In this document: positions 24,325-36,640 of the stretch, one piece after another | How the letters are laid out: each line of letters starts with the position of its first letter | How positions within the stretch are numbered: position 1 is the first letter of the stretch | Assembly (NCBI GenBank): GCA_033065855.1 | Contig: JAVXUO010001497.1 | Span: 1 to 64,000 of the forward strand | Direction: 5' to 3' | DNA: 64,000 bases | DNA from: Escallonia rubra | Lineage: Eukaryota; Streptophyta; Magnoliopsida; Escalloniales; Escalloniaceae | The notes under the pieces: generated by a model | What the model was told of the DNA's origin: nothing | Database searches by the model: none | The model's input: the letters and a program-made list of their open reading frames with translations, nothing else | Position numbers and translations under genes: made by a program

Positions 24325-25011
24325 CAGGGGCGGAACCGGGATTTTTTTTCAGGAGGTGCAAAAAATATATCGAATTCACAAAAAAAAAATATTAGTAAAA
24401 TGGAATGTGAATTCCAGTGCATGCAAGGGTTTCAATTCACCCTCTTCCTTTCCACAAAAATGGTGCAACAAAAATGGAAAGAAGAACAAGATAATGTATG
24501 AACGTAGTTCTCTAGAATTGTTTGTGCTTGGAAGGACATGCCCCCACAAGAGAACTAGTAATCATCCCAAAAGAGAAGTACGCACAGAGAGAAGTGATTA
24601 GTGTGGAATTCACACCAAAGCCAAGCACTAAGGCAAAAGAAAGAACACAAATTAAAGACACTACCCAGAGAACTTAAACGGTGCAAAACATTTGGCAGGT
24701 GGAAAGCCAATTTGGTTGTTTCCTTTTTCCTTTGATTTGGCCCCAAAACTTTTGATTTGCCTCCAAGCAAATCCACTTGATCACCTCTTATACATGTATG
24801 TATGCCAGATGTTAAGCAGAAAATTGATGCTTTGAATGCTGAAATAGAGAAGTCTGGAGGGGAGTTGGATCAGAGGGCCTGAAGGAAAATTTGTGCAGGT
24901 TAAGGAATTTCTTTGATACACTATGCAGGTTCACCACATATTTTTGCTATCAAATTTCAAAATTTAGGGGGTGCACTATCCCCCCCTAGTCACAATGTAG
25001 TTCCGCCCTTG
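24325..25011. mobile_element. Non-autonomous hAT element with 8 bp target duplication
   Basis: The ends are CAGGGGCGGAACC and its imperfect complement GTTCCGCCCTTG. Flanking 8 bp repeats are identical, CATGCAAT at 24317-24324 and at 25012-25019. The CAGGGGCGGA terminus and 8 bp duplication are hallmarks of hAT elements. At 687 bp there is no transposase. Confidence 0.85.
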
Positions 25012-25447
25012 CATGCAATATACATACCTATTCATTCTCACCCTAATTGCATGCATGCCTTCCTTTTTGTTTTTAAGGGACATACCTTGCTTTCTAATTA
25101 AGCAGTCTTAGTTCGGAGTAAACCTTGCGTGGTCCCTACCATCTAGGATTAAAGTTGTGGACCGTTGTGTCTGACCATCTAGAATTGTTCGACATGATGG
25201 TGGGCTTTATGTGATAGGTGGATGCGTTAAAGAAGGCAAGAAGTTTTTCTTACGATATATTATTGGTCCTTGACTACTCAATATTTTCTACTTAGTTTGT
25301 ACATCATTCCAAGTGAATTTTGAAATATCATGATGTACTTGTTTGGGGGCATATATGGTTGTTTGATCAACATAAGGTACTTACAATAACATTTCATTGA
25401 TCCAATTTTTAGCTAAAGAGTACATTTTTTAACTTTGAAAACATATA

Positions 25448-25809
25448 CTCCTCCCGTCCCACATAAATTGATCATTTGTTTTACACGCAAATTAAGAATT
25501 TAAGTCATATATGGTGTATTTTTTATTTTATCCTTTAGAGAGAAGAGATGAAGAGAAAGAAAATGAGTTAGTTGAGTATTAAATATGAAGAGAAAAATAA
25601 GATAAAAAAGTATAAGAAAGTGGATCAGGAGAGAGAAAATAAGTTGGTGGAGATTTCTATGTGAAAATAGAAATATAATAAAAAAATAATAAAAGGTAAA
25701 TATGTAAAAAAAAAAAAAATTACAGAATCTTTCTTAATTAAAAAAAAATGAGTAAATTTTGTGAGACCCTAAAAAAAGTAATATATTATTAATTTTCGCG
25801 ATACGGATG

Positions 25810-25812
<3 letters not shown>
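25448..25812. mobile_element. Stowaway-type (Tc1/mariner) MITE
   Basis: The left end CTCCTCCCGTCCCACATAAA and the complement of the right end (TTCCATCCGTATCGCGAAAA) match the Stowaway terminus CTCCCTCCGTCCCA. The element is bordered by TA dinucleotides. The inside is A-rich and non-coding. The right end runs straight into an (AT)n tract. Confidence 0.75.

Positions 25813-25857
<45 letters not shown>
25813..25857. repeat. (AT)n microsatellite
   Basis: About 22 AT units immediately next to the right end of the Stowaway element. Confidence 0.95.
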
Positions 25858-25859
<2 letters not shown>

Positions 25860-26205
25860 ATTAGATCATGTGTTTTTGCATTTTCAAAATCATTCTTTAT
25901 TAGCACGAGCTGAAAGCAAGAAGCGGAGAAAATAAAGAAAAAGAGAAGAAAACCAAAGAAAGGAAAAGGCAAATTACTTTTTCAAGGAAGATGTTGAGTG
26001 TAGTACATCATTATTCTGAGTTTTAGGTTTAGCAGTACCTTCTTCACCCAAAGCTGACCAGAGGAAGAAAATAGGTCTGCGACGTAGGAACAGTTAAAGA
26101 ACCAAAATGGATCGGTACTTGCGTCAGCATATCCCATTTGATAATGCAATCAATGTCTAGTGCATATACTAGGTAATGTTACGTTAAAATTAATGTAAAA
26201 CCTAA

Positions 26206-26515
26206 GGTCCCGTACGTTTACCATATTCGTTTTCTGTTTTAGCAATGATGATGAAAAAGTTTCTTTTTTATGTACTTTTAACATTATCTATTTTCGTTTT
26301 GGATAAAATTACTCAAATAGTAACAAAAAACTGAAAACGCGTAAAAGGTGTTTTCAGCTTTTTTCACTAAAACTTAACCCAATATAAGAAAAAATTGCTA
26401 ATTTTTTTTTTTGAAAATGATAAAAGTACATGAACAGATTTTCAAACTGAATATGAAAATCATGAAAATAAAAATAGAAAATGAAAACAGAAAATAAATA
26501 TGGTAAGCGTACTAG
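26206..26515. mobile_element. Tourist-like MITE, about 310 bp
   Basis: The left end GGTCCCGTACGTTTACCATA and the complement of the right end (CTAGTACGCTTACCATATTT) form terminal inverted repeats. TAA borders both sides (26203-26205 and 26516-26518). The inside has TTTTC-rich left and GAAAA-rich right halves that are themselves complementary. Non-coding. Confidence 0.65.
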
Positions 26516-26518
26516 TAA

Positions 26519-27484
26519 TCGTACAGTTTTTAGAGCAAAATCGAAGTCAGCGATGTAGTGCGTGGTCATTGGAAAAAATTTGCAAACTAATTGAGGCTGG
26601 CAGCTTTAGCGAGACAATGTTCAGCCACAATATGCCTTGTGCACATTTGATTTCTCTCGTTGTACCATTCTCACACGGGTTTTCAAATGAACCGCTTCGC
26701 ACTTAGATCGAACGTGATCTCTAAGAATGGCAATAAAGTGTAGTCTTAAGAATCATGTGGAGTACTCTCTTACATGAAGGAGGTTTTTCTTTATTTGAAG
26801 TTGGCTATCGTAGGATAAGGATTCACTGGGTAACAGTTTTAGTGGAAGAACATTGCGAGTAAGAATATATTATTGCTAAAATTTGTAATAACAACCTTTT
26901 GTTACTGAAATGCACTTAGCGATATTTTTATAATACAGCATAAGTATTTTATAGCGAAAGATTCTAAGTCTCAGACTTCATTGAAGGATGTTATATTGCC
27001 AAAGCAAATAATGAAGCTTGTGGCGGTCGATGGTTCTTTGAGGTTATTTCTACATCGTTTCATATGGTTAGATATTTTTAAATCACCATAGACACAAATT
27101 TAACTTTGAATAACTGAATATTATGAAAACAATTACCGACAGACTGTATAAATTTAATTTTGACTATTCTTCAAAAAAAAAAAGGAGAGAAAACAATGTA
27201 TATAATTTCAAGAGAGAGAGAGAGAGATGAGATGAGCCGATGAGGCACTGAGTAGGGCAGGTCAGTGAAGGTAGGTAGTCCTAAGTGGTCAATGCATGGC
27301 ATGCTAATGATTACATGGAGAATGGGTGGATTGGCTCTCAATTTTGAGGCCCTTTGATTCACCGAAGTCGTTTGTGAATCATATAGGAGTGAGATCAGTG
27401 AGACCTCAGAGTTTTGACCACGAATCCTAACTTCCACAAACAGAAAGAACTTGTGAATCGCCAGTGCCAACACTGCAGCAGGCT

Positions 27485-27535
<51 letters not shown>

Positions 27536-28715
27536 GACTAGAATTGCTAACCTGGGGAGTGGACAGTGGTCCCGTCCATGATATATGTAGTCATCTGATG
27601 TGAACTGTGGAGCCATGTATAAGGCACTGGACAACAGAAGTAAGCACCATAGTTCAGTGAAATGTGGGCGACTCCAGCTGCGTATTGGACCACAAAATTT
27701 GGAGTGTGCTCGCATGTATTACTGTTAAAGTGTATAATGGCCTCTTGGGTTTTCATTTGTTTCAGGTGGCTTTCAATGCCGTTTATTTTGTGAAAATGGT
27801 TAGAGAAGTCGTCTAAATTGATGGGTAAAAATAACACAAGCCTAAAAAGTGCATTTTGAGAAATGTAATATGAAGAAATGACTTTATTGTTTTACATTTA
27901 TATCTTCCCTTTCATGTTCCTTTTTTCTTGGAGCTTAACTTCTGCTCAATTGATAGGAGTGAGGGACTAATCACCTCAGGACAATTAGGGGATTGTATGC
28001 ATGATACAAATTTATAGAATTGGTTGTTGTGCCATAACGACAGAACTTTCCTACTTATTTAAGCTAATGAGCACTCCTGGCCAGCTTTTATATAGAGTAG
28101 ATTAGTGAACTTTGCGCGTATGATCTTGACCAATATTTGTTGCGGTGTGGCTCTGATGTGGGTTTTAATTAACTCTATTGGGCCTAGTCTCCCTCGGTCA
28201 ATAACAGAGTTGTAACATAGCCCCAATTGTTACAGGCTTGGCTAGAAGCTTAGAGATATAAACGGGCTTCCACATTCACGTGTTTCATGAAATGGAACAG
28301 ACATAAACTTAGGAAGCTTGGCAAGCTGGTTCGATGATTCGGCCACGTCTAGTATTGACATTCCTCCGCTTCAACAGAAACGTCAGTGCAAGTTGCACCA
28401 CAAGAATGAACCCGCAAACAGCAGTGCAGTTAGCCTATTTCCTAGCAATGACTAGGATAAGCGTCATCAGTTCTAACAGGAGTTATTCAACACCTTTCAA
28501 AGAACACTGTAGATCGAGAGATGGAGACCCTAAACCCAAATAATCCTTAAGCAAGCTATTGCATGTGCAACATGCCATTTATGTAGAAAATGCAGCGAAA
28601 CTTTGCAGGGCGACATTTTGTGTTGACTTATAGTAAGGAATTGCATTATTTTTTGGTAATCATCAAGTCAAGGCAAACTTATTGCTGAATTGAAACATGT
28701 ATTGTTGCCAAGATA
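26519..28715. other. Intergenic region, 2.2 kb
   Basis: A (CT)n(AT)n compound microsatellite lies at 27485-27535 and an AG run near 27211. Frames in this stretch carry no family motifs. I see no gene; the part next to 28716 is the 3' side of the methyltransferase gene. Confidence 0.4.
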
Positions 28716-28751
28716 CTAGAGATGCACTTTCCCTGCCAACATAAACGCCTT

Positions 28752-31619
28752 TTAGGCAACAGACCTGATCAATTTAGACCCACCCCATGCACTCTCAAAC
28801 TCCTTGACGACTTCTTCAGATAACAAATCTATGCCTCTTTCCTTAGCCGTGATAACTGCGGACCACGATCTCACCATCCCCACAAACCCATCAAAGGACA
28901 GTTGTTTTGGTATATCCAGCTGCAATGGTTTCCCTTCAAATCCCAGCCCTACATCCTCAAAAGGAAATGGAAGGGTGCGGTAACCATCAAATATGTATTG
29001 GATGTTCGGGTGCCAGAAAGGAAGAGTTGAATTGTGGAAGCGCTTCATTACTGGATCAAACGTAGGGCTGACCAAAATGTCATTATATCCCCAAACAGCG
29101 AGCGTACCTCCTGGCTTCCTTAGCAAGTGTTTTACGAGTGAGTAGAACCTTGGGAGGTCAAACCAGTGCACGGCTTGAGCCACAGTCACCAAATCAACTG
29201 AACCCTCACCCCCCAACAAAGTGACTAGCTCATCATCTGACATGGATAATTGGGTATGTATGTATTTGACCCGAGGATGTGGCATAGCGCATGTTAACTG
29301 AGCTTCACTCAAGTCAGATCCCATCACCTGCTCATAGTGCTCAGCAACCTAATAACAGCAACACGAAATGATGAGAACTTAATAGTTTTGATCGATTAAA
29401 AATTAACGGAAACACAATAGTAGGAGATAAAACTAATTTTCATGTTACTGTGTTCTATGACCAGCATCTACTTCATTTCATGGCGAGAATAAAACATGGA
29501 AAAGTTTGCCATACTAGGATTCAAGGATACTATCAGTGATATCCTTGAGTTTAGGGTGTAATTTATCTTAAGAACACACTTTCGGCTTAATATCACTTCT
29601 GTCATGAAACTGAACACACGTTTTCCTGTAAAATACACTATTGCCCACCAGCTTAAAAGAAACAAGATATTCACACCAACTCATTTCTCTGTTTGTGTCA
29701 TGTTCCTCACCAAGCTTTTCACTCTCTTCTCCCGTGGCCACTTCGCAGCCTCGACCACAAACACTTCAATCCATCATCGCCGACCCTGGCACCTCCACCC
29801 AACATCACCTCCAGATCTAATTGCTACTGGCAACACACACTCATCCATATTATCCCCACCGAAAGGAAAAAAAAAATTTGAAACCTTGTATATAGTTCTG
29901 ATCTGAGATTGCACTAAGACAAATATAGACAACATTATAACATCCCTCCACACCTGCACCCTCCAACACACAGACACGCCCCCCACCTCCTCCACCCCCC
30001 CCCCCCCCCCCCTCTCTCCCCGCAAGCATTCATGTTGTCAAAAAGGCAATGCTGTTGGTTGTTCTTTTGAAACAAATCTATTTTTGTCTGATTTACTAAT
30101 CCCCTTCGCACCCCCCCCCGCCCCCCCTCCCTCCTCCCTTTTTCTAACTGTACAAAGAGGTGAGAAATGATCAGTAGTAATGCTTCCAAAAGAAGTTGTC
30201 AGGGGACTGAAGGTGGTTTCAGGATTTTACAAGTGCGAAAATTATTGGATACCAAATTTCTATCAAGTTCAGGGAATCAAAAGATAGTTACCCTTCACTT
30301 GGATAAGAATCACCTGTTTGAATCATATGGAGAATGCAACCAACCAAAGGAAAATGCGGGAAGCTTCCTAGAAGATAAAATTATGACAAAATCATGCTAA
30401 GATATTAAACACAATAAATCTAAAATTTTCAACAGAAAAATTACAGTCAAATCACAATAGCACCCCCGACAACCTCCCTCTGTCACCATATAAGTGAACA
30501 CTTAAAATAATTACCGGGTTGCCCACATCTCATGTAAAAAGAATAAGAGAAATCGCTACAAACACATGAGCATGACAATTGGTTTGTTTGAATCACCAAT
30601 CAATTGACATGTGAGTTTGCCACCGCACACGAACATTGTAAAAAAACATGGATAACTTTGTCAGTAGATTTCTCTTATATACGGAAGTAATTTGTGGAGC
30701 CATTGCATTTTCTAGCTCCTCTCAAATAATATTCAAGAAGTTTCTGGGGAATCTACAAAGACTAGAGTAGGTTAACATTCTTGTGAGGTTTTTATTGTGT
30801 TTTGGAGATGAATGTCTTCTTTTCTAGAAGAATGTCCCAAAGATAATTAGTATATGAATATAGGTTGAGTTTCAAGAGTGTCCAAATAGAAGTAGATAAA
30901 AGCACACCATAGTCATTTTCATGCTGAAACCAATATGGAGGCTGTGAGATGGCATCAGTTACAGTTAAACGACAGAACGCATGCATCAGATTATAGTATT
31001 TATTCTATGGCCAAGCAATTGAACAAAGGGACTGCGAGTCACAAATGTCTAGGACCAGAGGTTTGTATTTGAGTAATATGAAGGGGCTTTGGTTTTTTTT
31101 TTTTACTTACAGTATATTACTATTCTACGATCATGTAATTTTGACATAAAGCTAGTTTTGAAGGTTCTAAATTAAGAGTTCAAATTAGCACTGAGGTGAA
31201 AACCAACATTTGAACTGGCTGGCGTGTACTAAAAGTCAAGAATGTGAACGTCTAATAGTGCAACGGTGACAGCGATGACGTGGTAAAACAATCAGTGAGG
31301 GCGGAATTTAACAAAATGAAGGGATTCTCAGAGCTCAAGGTTTTATTGTTCCAGCATGTCATCCGACGGATGTGGCACTACCTATGGGTAGAACTCTGAT
31401 GACAAAAATGAAGGTAGGATCCAAAATCATCTGCAAGAAAATTGAGAGGGTAAAGAGAGTGGAACTAACACCGAGCGCAGCTTGGCCGTTGCCAGTGCCG
31501 ACATCCCAGGCAAGACTGTGAAAAGGGGTCCGATCAGCCAGCAACTTGTACCATTCGCTTGGGTAATTGGGCCTCGCATCCAAGTAGATCTCCGCTTGCT
31601 TGTCGAACAGTCCAGCCAT
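28752..31619 (-). CDS. SAM-dependent methyltransferase (embryo-abundant-type), two exons, C-terminus cut by TAA
   Basis: A class I methyltransferase of the small soluble plant family often named embryo-abundant-like; the substrate is unknown. Exon 1 is 31470-31619 (50 codons, MAGLFDKQAEIYL to GQAALG, motif I DVGTGNG at residues 39-45). A donor GTTAGT follows. After a 2.1 kb intron, exon 2 is 28752-29348, starting VAEHYEQVMGSDLSEAQL and including DLVTVAQAVHWFDLPRFY and LRKPGG. The joined product has 248 residues, about a dozen short of the family's usual length. After the TAA at 28752-28754 the same frame goes on as KAFMLAGKVHL and then TAG at 28716-28718; relatives have YKAFMLAGKV there, so TAC or TAT has apparently become TAA. 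Whether it is functional is open, since only the tail is lost. The 5' region is GA/CT rich. Confidence 0.88.
29349..31469 (-). other. Methyltransferase intron, 2.1 kb
   Basis: Bounded by GTTAGT at the donor and TTATTAG at the acceptor. It contains poly-C runs at 29994-30012 and 30110-30127 and low-complexity sequence. No nested gene is recognised. Confidence 0.75.
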
Positions 31620-31700
31620 TTTCCAGATCTCTCTCTCTCTCTCTCGCTCGCTGTTTATGTATGATTTACCTTCAACTCTGAAAGGTGAAAACTGGAAAAT

Positions 31701-31737
<37 letters not shown>

Positions 31738-31760
31738 CTTTTTAGACTTCGAGTTACATG
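31620..31760 (-). promoter_or_regulatory. GA/CT-rich leader and proximal promoter of the methyltransferase
   Basis: A CT run at 31628-31650 and a GA run at about 31701-31733 precede the ATG at 31619 on the minus strand. Such GA/CT tracts are common in plant 5' leaders. No TATA box could be assigned. Confidence 0.35.
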
Positions 31761-32029
31761 AGTTGAATTGACTCTGGGTCTCCGGCCATTTGCGTCCTTT
31801 CTAAGGAACCCGTAACGCCATTCTAATACATTAATCGAAAATTCCGTCTCTGCTCTTGTTTTTTCCTTTCTCGTTTGATTCTTGAGCTCCTTTTACCAAT
31901 TAAGAATGGAAAAGGGACGACTCAGTCAGTCTTCTTCTTTGAGTTTTTTCTCTGAATAATATTAATTTAAAACTTAATCACCTATTTACTCTATTTTTAA
32001 ATTTATTTACTCGCATATTATATTTTTTA

Positions 32030-32785
32030 AAATCGCGATTCAGAACTGCAACTTCAAAGAGAAAAACGTGATTTGGAACCACGTTTTCAGTCTATATATA
32101 TATGTTTCCCATTTTATTTGTCTAATTTAAACAAAATTGAAAGAGAAAATTGGAAAGAAAAATATATTCTGTTGGGAAATGTAAAATCGCATTTTGAAAC
32201 AGCGTCTTCCGAATAAATAACAACCTTTTGGCATAGACAAAATTTAAAAATAGAAATCATGGTTCCTAAAGGCGTTTTCCTTGAAAGTCGTGGTTGCTAA
32301 TCACGACTATTTATGAAATGAAACCAAGGTTCAATAATATAAATCGCGTTTGAGAAACACGCTTTCAACTGAAATTTTGGTTCTCAACCACAATTTAAGT
32401 GGAAGTCGTGGTTTTGTACCCCGATTTTCGTTGAAATGAAAACCAAGCTTCAACTGAAACCGTACCACGTTTTCAACAAAAAACGTGGTTACAAAAGGCG
32501 TTTTTAATGGAACCCGTGGTTCAAACCACGATTTTCGTTGAAGTGAAAACCAAGCTTCCAGTGAAACCGTACCATGTTTTCAACAGAACGCGTGGTTACA
32601 AAAGGCGTTTTTAGTGAAGCCGTGGTTTACAACCACAATTTTCGTTGAAAACCAAGCTTTTAGTGAAAACGTGGTTACGAAAGGCGTTTTCAATTGAAGT
32701 CATGGTTTACAACCATGATTTTCCTTGAAGTGAAAACCAAGCTTCAGCAGAAATCGTTGTTACGAAACGATTGTGCTTTGCAACT
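32030..32785. repeat. Hairpin-forming tandem repeat array, left block
   Basis: Degenerate units of roughly 85-110 bp share GAAGTGAAAACCAAGCTTC, GGCGTTTTC and a short inverted pair CGTGGTT..AACCACG with a 3-6 base spacer. The same family, in the same orientation, makes up the block at 35055-35785. The frames across it are repeat artefacts. Confidence 0.8.
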
Positions 32786-32789
32786 GTAA

Positions 32790-34668
32790 TTTTGATGAAT
32801 GCTGCATTGTGGTTAGAGGAACTTGTTGCCGGATTGGTACAGCCTGTGGCCTCTTCTGCAAACTTGACAATCAAAACATTTTCCTCTCCTATTGCCCTCT
32901 GGAGGTGAGTTTTAGTTGCGTTAAGATATGGGCCCTGAAGTGACAAAAACAAAATAGGTACGACAATGTGGCAATAAGCTTTTTGAATGGACACAGAATG
33001 ACCACTATACTTGCTATTTATTGTAAGTAAAAAAAAAACAATATTATGTTCACAAACAAATACCAAAGCACATCAAACTTTCCTATGTTGCATTGAAAGG
33101 TGGAAATTTAAATCTTGTCGCATAAGAACATGGCATTATGTCCAAAATCATAAGATGGAGAAGTTGTACGCATTGAGAAGACGGTATTAGGCGGTTGCAT
33201 ATCCTCTTAACCTCACACCATTAGCAATTGAAGCCATAAAACAAGAGAGTAGATTCAAGAAAAACATTACAAAAACACAATATTATACGTTTGATTTTGA
33301 ACTTTTCGCTCCATAATACTTAGCAATCTCGAACATGGAAGTAAGCGAAAAAGATAATTGACCCGACTTGAATGTGCCTTCCAGTTCTATGCATCTTGGC
33401 ATAATGGTAAGTATCTCTGATGCATCTAATACTTACAGTCTATAACTGGAGAGGAACCACACTTATCATGTATTTAAATTTGGGATTTAGTCTTGTGCTG
33501 CAGATATTGCAAAGATGGAAATATATTGAAGTTTTGCTACAAGCTCTTGTTTCACCGTGCAAATTAACTGATAATGCCTCAAATGCCAACGTTTATATAT
33601 CCATGACTACCATAGAGAAAAAGTAAATACGGACACAAATAGGTAAAGCTTATGCGTATATCTTTATAACCCAAAAGTAGAACTTTGCAATATTGTAATC
33701 TCTCCCTCCCTCCCTCCGTCCCTCCCTAGTCCCCTCCATCTATCTCCCTCTCCCACCTGCACACTTGAATGTTTCTATGTGTATTTTGATACTTCGTTAT
33801 ATTCTGCAACGAGCTCAAGAATTATCACACCATAAATAGCATTATGTCATCTCATTTTCAAGAAATAACACATTATTTCTTCAGTGATGCTCTTTCATCG
33901 TGGCACTGTTGTAAAACACTATACTAACAACATGGTACAAGTAAATGGACTTTTGTTCAGTAACTATTACATTTGAGCATCTCACAACAAGCAAAGAAAC
34001 AAAAAGATGTCATTGAAAATGTGAAAGCACAACATGATTATGCTTTCTGCTAAGTAGAATAAATCCGCGAACCTTGAAAGAGTAACTTCCATCTCGAGAT
34101 ACATGACAATAATGAAAATGGGTCTTCCCCGAATCCCCATCAAGACACTGCAAGACAAAAAGATAACTTCAAAAACAGTTGTTGCATTAGATTACATGAA
34201 GGCACTATGATGATATTATGCTCTACCAGGAAAAGGTAAATTTCATTACTCATGATTAAGATAGTCCGCCAACTAAACTTCAGTCCTACTACACACATAT
34301 AATATAAGACAACTAAGTACAAAAAGAATGTTACTATCTCTATTATTAAGTCATACTAGAAGTTTAGGACAATCATGCTTTAAAAAATTGCCTTGTTCAA
34401 TCATAACTAAACTAACTTTTGTTCCTAGAGGTTGTGACTAAGATAACACTTGCGGGTTCAGTTGGTCTCAACTTGAAGAGAGCAAGAATAAGCGTAGTAT
34501 TCACCTTTGCCCTATCTTTAATGTCATCACATAGCTTATTCCCATAATCACTAGCTACATAATGCTAACTCAAAAAGCCTCATAGGCAGATCTAGATTTT
34601 TGAGTTTTAAAATTTCATCAACGGACATAACATCCTCCAACTTTTTCCTGCGGCCGTGCCGCATATAC
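32790..34668 (-). pseudogene. RDR-gamma (RDR3/4/5-type) RNA-dependent RNA polymerase relic
   Basis: Three consecutive exons of the N-terminal part are visible on the minus strand. Exon A (34505-34668) reads GRRKKLEDVMSVDEILKLKN then LPMRLFE; a +1 shift near 34585 is needed to go on with HYVASDYGNKLCDDIKDRAK before a GTGAAT donor. Exon B (34073-34147, 25 codons) reads DSGKTHFHYCHV then DGSYSFK. Exon C begins at 32934 with GPYLNATKTHLQRAIGEEN then VLIVKFAEE. The order and the phase-0 B/C junction fit the RDR-gamma family (SGKTH..CHV.DGSY.FKGP..HL...GD.NVL.VKFA). After VKFAEE the homology fades and the repeat array begins near 32785; no catalytic DLDGD domain is present. It is a truncated, frameshifted copy. 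Confidence 0.75.
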
Positions 34669-34849
34669 CTAACACATGACTTACACCCAATGCACCAAAA
34701 GTGTGAAGAACTCACATTCTTTAAACACAAAAACAGAGAGAACGGGAAAAAGCAGAATGGCAAAAATTGCACTTCTTGAAATCTGAATGGCAGTAGATAA
34801 TTTTGGTGAAAATGACATTTCTTGAAATCTGAAAAGAGACCCACTAACC

Positions 34850-35054
34850 AGAAACAAAATCATGCTACACGGCCAATAAGAGAAACATGAAATCAAGAGA
34901 ATAGAGAATAGAACATTGTGGAGAACCAGTGGTATTCTAAGAAGAAGAGAAAGAAACATTCTCGGACAATGAACACCTTCCCATGGGAGACAAACACACA
35001 CGCTCTTTGCACTAAGTGCCCATCTCTGAGGAGCCATAGAAGCACCCCCCCCCC
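34850..35054. other. Unassigned sequence between RDR relic and right repeat array
   Basis: Short stretch without recognised motifs, ending in a poly-C run at about 35044-35056 where the repeat array starts. Confidence 0.35.
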
Positions 35055-35785
35055 CCTGTGGTTTGCAACCACGAGTTTTGTTGAAGTGAAAACCAAGCTT
35101 CAACTGAAATTGCACAACGCTTTTAACAGAAATCGTTGTTACAAAAGGCGTTTTCCAAAGAAGCCATGGTTTGCAACCACGATTTTTGTTGAAGTAAAAA
35201 CCAAGATTCAAATGAAATGCACAACGTTTTTAACAGAAATCATCGTTACAAAAGGTGTTTTTCCAATCGAAGTCGTGGTTTTCAACCACGATTTTAGTTG
35301 AAGTGAAAACCAAGCTTCCAGTGAACATGTTTGCAACATAAAATGTGGTTACAAAAGGCGTTTTCAGACCACCAGTATTGTTGAAGTGAAAACCAAGCTT
35401 CAACAGAAATTGTGATTACGAAACACGTTTTCCCGGAAGTCGGGTTTTTCAACCACACTTTAATATAAATCGTTGTTACGAAACACGTTTTCTTATAAGT
35501 CGTGGTTTTCAACCACGATTTTTATTGAAGAAGCTTCAACGGAAACAATTCGACTGAAATGTTTTTTTATGAAAGGCGTTTTCGCTTTAAGTCGTGGTTT
35601 GCAACCACGACTTTTTTGTTGAAATGAAAACCAAGGTCCAATAATATAAATCGCGTTTCAAGAAAGGCGTTTTCAACGAAAGTCATTTTTCTTAAATACG
35701 TTTTATTAAAAGTCGTTGTTAGGAAGGACGATTTAAGTTGAAATTTTAAATCGTGGTTCTTAAACACGTTTTCAAGATAAACATT
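35055..35785. repeat. Hairpin-forming tandem repeat array, right block
   Basis: Same family as the left block: GAAGTGAAAACCAAGCTTC, ACAAAAGGCGTTTTC and repeated CGTGGTT..AACCACG inverted pairs, about seven degenerate units. It stands in direct orientation to the left block, with the RDR relic between. Confidence 0.8.
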
Positions 35786-36208
35786 TTTTTCTTTTCACAA
35801 TCATAATGATTGCTAACAAAACTTTAGAGGCTTATCAACTTTCCACAACCAAACGGTTTGAGCAAGTAAAAATGGACATGGTTTTAATGGTCTTGCACTG
35901 CAACGGCTGAAAAAGCTTGTGACTAGTTATTGTTTAAAGGTAGTGATAAAATTAGGATTTCGACACTAAAGAAAATATAGGTTCACCGTTGGTTGTGACC
36001 ATGTAGATGGTCTAGTGTCACGAAACACTTGGTACTCAGCCATATTCATATTAATGACGTGCATTGTTGACCACTAATCATTTGTAGCCATCTTCATCTG
36101 AACATAAGGAAATACAACATAGAAATTTTACTAATGTATCTTTCAAAGAAGCAGTATTGGTTGACATGACCACGCTGATAAACAGGTCAGCCCCAACACT
36201 AACCATTT
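35786..36208. other. Intergenic, no gene recognised
   Basis: AT-rich sequence between the repeat array and the 3' end of the minus-strand ORF at 36209. No motif is recognised. Confidence 0.35.
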
Positions 36209-36640
36209 TTAGTCATCTTCATCAGACACTAGAGCATCAGAAACAGATTCAGGTTCAAAGCTCATGTTCCAATATAAACATGCTTCGTTGTTGTTGCCAT
36301 CTGCATAGCTTTCATGTGCCATACGACGTATGTTATGCCTACTTTGACGAACTCTCATTCTATTGTTTTCTTCATGTATACAATGCAGTGCCCTCTCAAG
36401 CTCTATATGTGTATTCCGAGGCATGTTGATTGCTTTTTGCCGAGGTACGGGTATATTCATGCGTCGAGAATCAGCTACGAGGACCTCATATTCATTCAAT
36501 CGATAAGACCATTCTGCATGTGATGTATTAACATATCGTGATGAGTAACGCAAACTTGGACGCAACGAATAATGAAATTCATCTTCGCCCGCCCAATAAC
36601 GACCCATTGCTTCAAAAATGTCTCGGGGAGTATATGACAT
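36209..36640 (-). CDS. Unknown 143-residue protein, acidic tail
   Basis: Uninterrupted frame from the ATG at 36640, with a TATATAA motif on the same strand about 70 bases upstream (near 36710-36716). The protein is rich in Arg, Tyr and Glu (GRYWAGEDEFHYSLRPSLRY), then ELERALHCIHEENNRMRVRQ, and ends with the acidic SDEDD. I recognise no family. The segment ExxxAxxxIxxENNxMxxRxxR recurs in the plus-strand ORF at 42725-43036, which also ends acidic. The two stand divergently on either side of the 626 bp tandem array. It could be a genuine gene, a captured fragment or part of an unknown element. Confidence 0.45.
   Translation of the reverse strand: MSYTPRDIFEAMGRYWAGEDEFHYSLRPSLRYSSRYVNTSHAEWSYRLNEYEVLVADSRRMNIPVPRQKAINMPRNTHIELERALHCIHEENNRMRVRQSRHNIRRMAHESYADGNNNEACLYWNMSFEPESVSDALVSDEDD

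Noticed and set aside
34681..35512. Minus and plus frames over the hairpin repeat array
   Set aside because: They repeat the same short peptide words (FVTTI, FHFN) because the DNA is a tandem repeat.
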